40,088 bases of DNA, taken from NCBI GenBank assembly GCA_031550915.1, contig JAVBOF010000018.1:1-40088 (forward strand), read 5' to 3'. The stretch's first letter is position 1. Each line of letters begins with the position of its first letter. Positions 39,286 to 40,088 of this stretch are shown one piece after another. The translations under genes and the position numbers were made by a program. A model generated the notes under the pieces. It was given only the letters and a program-made list of their open reading frames with translations, ran no database searches and was not told the origin of the DNA. Origin of the DNA: JAVBOF01 sp031550915 (GTDB lineage: Bacteria; Bacillota; Clostridia; Christensenellales; MGBC116941).

Positions 39286-40088
39286 TTACTTCTTTATGCC
39301 TATATCCTTGCGGTAGAAAATGCCGTCAAATTTGACCTTCTCGATCTCAGCATAGGCTTTTTTCCTTGCCTCTTCTATATTGCTTCCCACTGCGCTCACG
39401 CCCAGCACCCTGCCTCCGGCGGTAACGATACCGCTACCTTTTTTTGCTGTACCCGCATGGAAAACAAACGCGTCCTTAACGGCATCCAATCCTTTTATAG
39501 TTTTACCCGTCTCATATTTACCCGGATAACCGTCCGAAGCGGCTATAACGCAAACAGCGGAATCCTCGCTCCATTCTATTTCGATCTCATCCAGCCTTTC
39601 ATCGATAACCGCGTCGAAAATGTCGACGATATCCGTCTTAAGCAACGGTAGGATGACCTGCGTTTCAGGATCTCCAAACCTTGCGTTATATTCCAAAACC
39701 CTTGGACCCTTTTCTGTGAGCATAAGACCAAAATATAAAACGCCTTTGAATGTTCTTCCTTCGCTGTCCATGGCACGTATCGTCGGCTCAACAATCTTCT
39801 TTATGCAGAATTCTTCTATCTTCTTCGTAAACAACGGGCTTGGTGCAAAGGTGCCCATCCCTCCGGTGTTCAAGCCTTTATCTCCGTCTAAAGCCCTCTT
39901 GTGGTCCTGGGAGCTCACCATAAGTTTATAGTTTTTTCCATCCACAAATGCCAAAAGCGATAATTCTGGCCCTTCCATAAAGTCTTCAACTACAACGGTC
40001 GTTCCCGCATCGCCAAAAACCTTATCTATCATCATCGAATATAGGGCTTGCTTTCCCTGCTCGTAGGAATCGCATATTATAACACCCT
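39286..40088 (-). CDS. purD: Phosphoribosylamine-glycine ligase (GAR synthetase), N-terminal part outside window
   Basis: PurD joins glycine to phosphoribosylamine in purine synthesis, an ATP-grasp enzyme. The frame runs to the right edge without a stop, so the first in-frame ATG at 40035 is internal; upstream codons read GVIICDSYEQGKQALYS, matching the family's ATP-grasp B-domain. About 266 residues of a usual 420 are visible. Motifs include VVVEDFMEGPELSLLAFVDG, SQDHKRALDGDKGLNTGGMG, EYNARFGDPETQVILPLL and the end ASDGYPGKYETGKTIKGL, all typical of PurD. It ends just before the shared terminator with the arg operon. Other pur genes may lie past the edge. Confidence 0.93.
   Translation of the reverse strand, partial: GVIICDSYEQGKQALYSMMIDKVFGDAGTTVVVEDFMEGPELSLLAFVDGKNYKLMVSSQDHKRALDGDKGLNTGGMGTFAPSPLFTKKIEEFCIKKIVEPTIRAMDSEGRTFKGVLYFGLMLTEKGPRVLEYNARFGDPETQVILPLLKTDIVDIFDAVIDERLDEIEIEWSEDSAVCVIAASDGYPGKYETGKTIKGLDAVKDAFVFHAGTAKKGSGIVTAGGRVLGVSAVGSNIEEARKKAYAEIEKVKFDGIFYRKDIGIKK

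Noticed and set aside
1..40088. Mobile elements, prophage, CRISPR arrays, tRNA or rRNA genes
   Set aside because: No transposase, integrase, phage gene, spaced direct repeats or RNA gene could be recognised, and gene content is that of a core chromosome.

Overview
The window looks like chromosomal DNA of an anaerobic, endospore-forming member of the Clostridia (Bacillota). The reasons are a spoIVFA-spoIVFB pair, the minCDE and rodA genes beside it, the order spoIVFA-spoIVFB, radical SAM pair, rng known from clostridia, a rubredoxin-fused glutamate-synthase-like protein, Shine-Dalgarno sites close to GGAGG, and SigA-type promoters that often carry an extended -10 (TGn). Many genes appear to start with TTG. 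I see no tRNA, rRNA, CRISPR array, insertion sequence or prophage. The genus cannot be told from the sequence alone.

Layout. (1) 1-5606, minus strand: spoIVFA and spoIVFB, then a promoter and the TIGR03960 radical SAM protein, its TIGR03936 partner and RNase G/E (rng, cut by the left edge). (2) 5891-10283, plus strand: minC-minD-minE, an EAL-HDOD protein and rodA. Septum placement, cell elongation and sporulation proteolysis therefore diverge from one 285-base control region. (3) 10376-13260: a flavodoxin-fold quinone reductase-like protein, a DXD glycosyltransferase and a membrane GGDEF diguanylate cyclase. (4) 13320-21639: a signalling block made of a five-PAS hybrid histidine kinase on the minus strand, a divergent second hybrid kinase that has lost both phosphotransfer histidines, and a receiver-HD-GYP c-di-GMP phosphodiesterase. 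With the cyclase and the EAL protein nearby, this stretch is rich in c-di-GMP genes. (5) 21690-29592: rubredoxin/glutamate-synthase-like oxidoreductase, KDPG/KHG aldolase, a membrane-anchored protein of unknown function, a small unknown protein with an iron alcohol dehydrogenase, a ZIP metal transporter, glucose-6-phosphate isomerase and a second membrane-anchored unknown. (6) 29594-31065, minus: a 38-residue membrane peptide, a diverged PduO-type cobalamin adenosyltransferase-like protein and a TIM-barrel sugar isomerase, apparently one operon. (7) 31250-34285, minus: a MacA/MacB-type export system. (8) 34462-39112, plus: argC-argB-argD-argF plus a translationally coupled GNAT acetyltransferase, behind a promoter covered by a strong ARG box. 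(9) 39286-40088, minus: the C-terminal part of purD, cut by the right edge.

The strongest candidate for something undescribed is the signalling block at 13320-21639. An intact phosphorelay kinase faces a homologue that keeps its ATP-binding lobe and two receiver aspartates but has Leu and Lys where the kinase and HPt histidines should be. It is followed by an HD-GYP output gene with its own promoter, and a perfect 10-bp inverted repeat sits on the promoter of the intact kinase. Also notable are the 38-codon membrane peptide gene and the GNAT gene that may supply N-acetylglutamate to an arginine operon lacking argJ.
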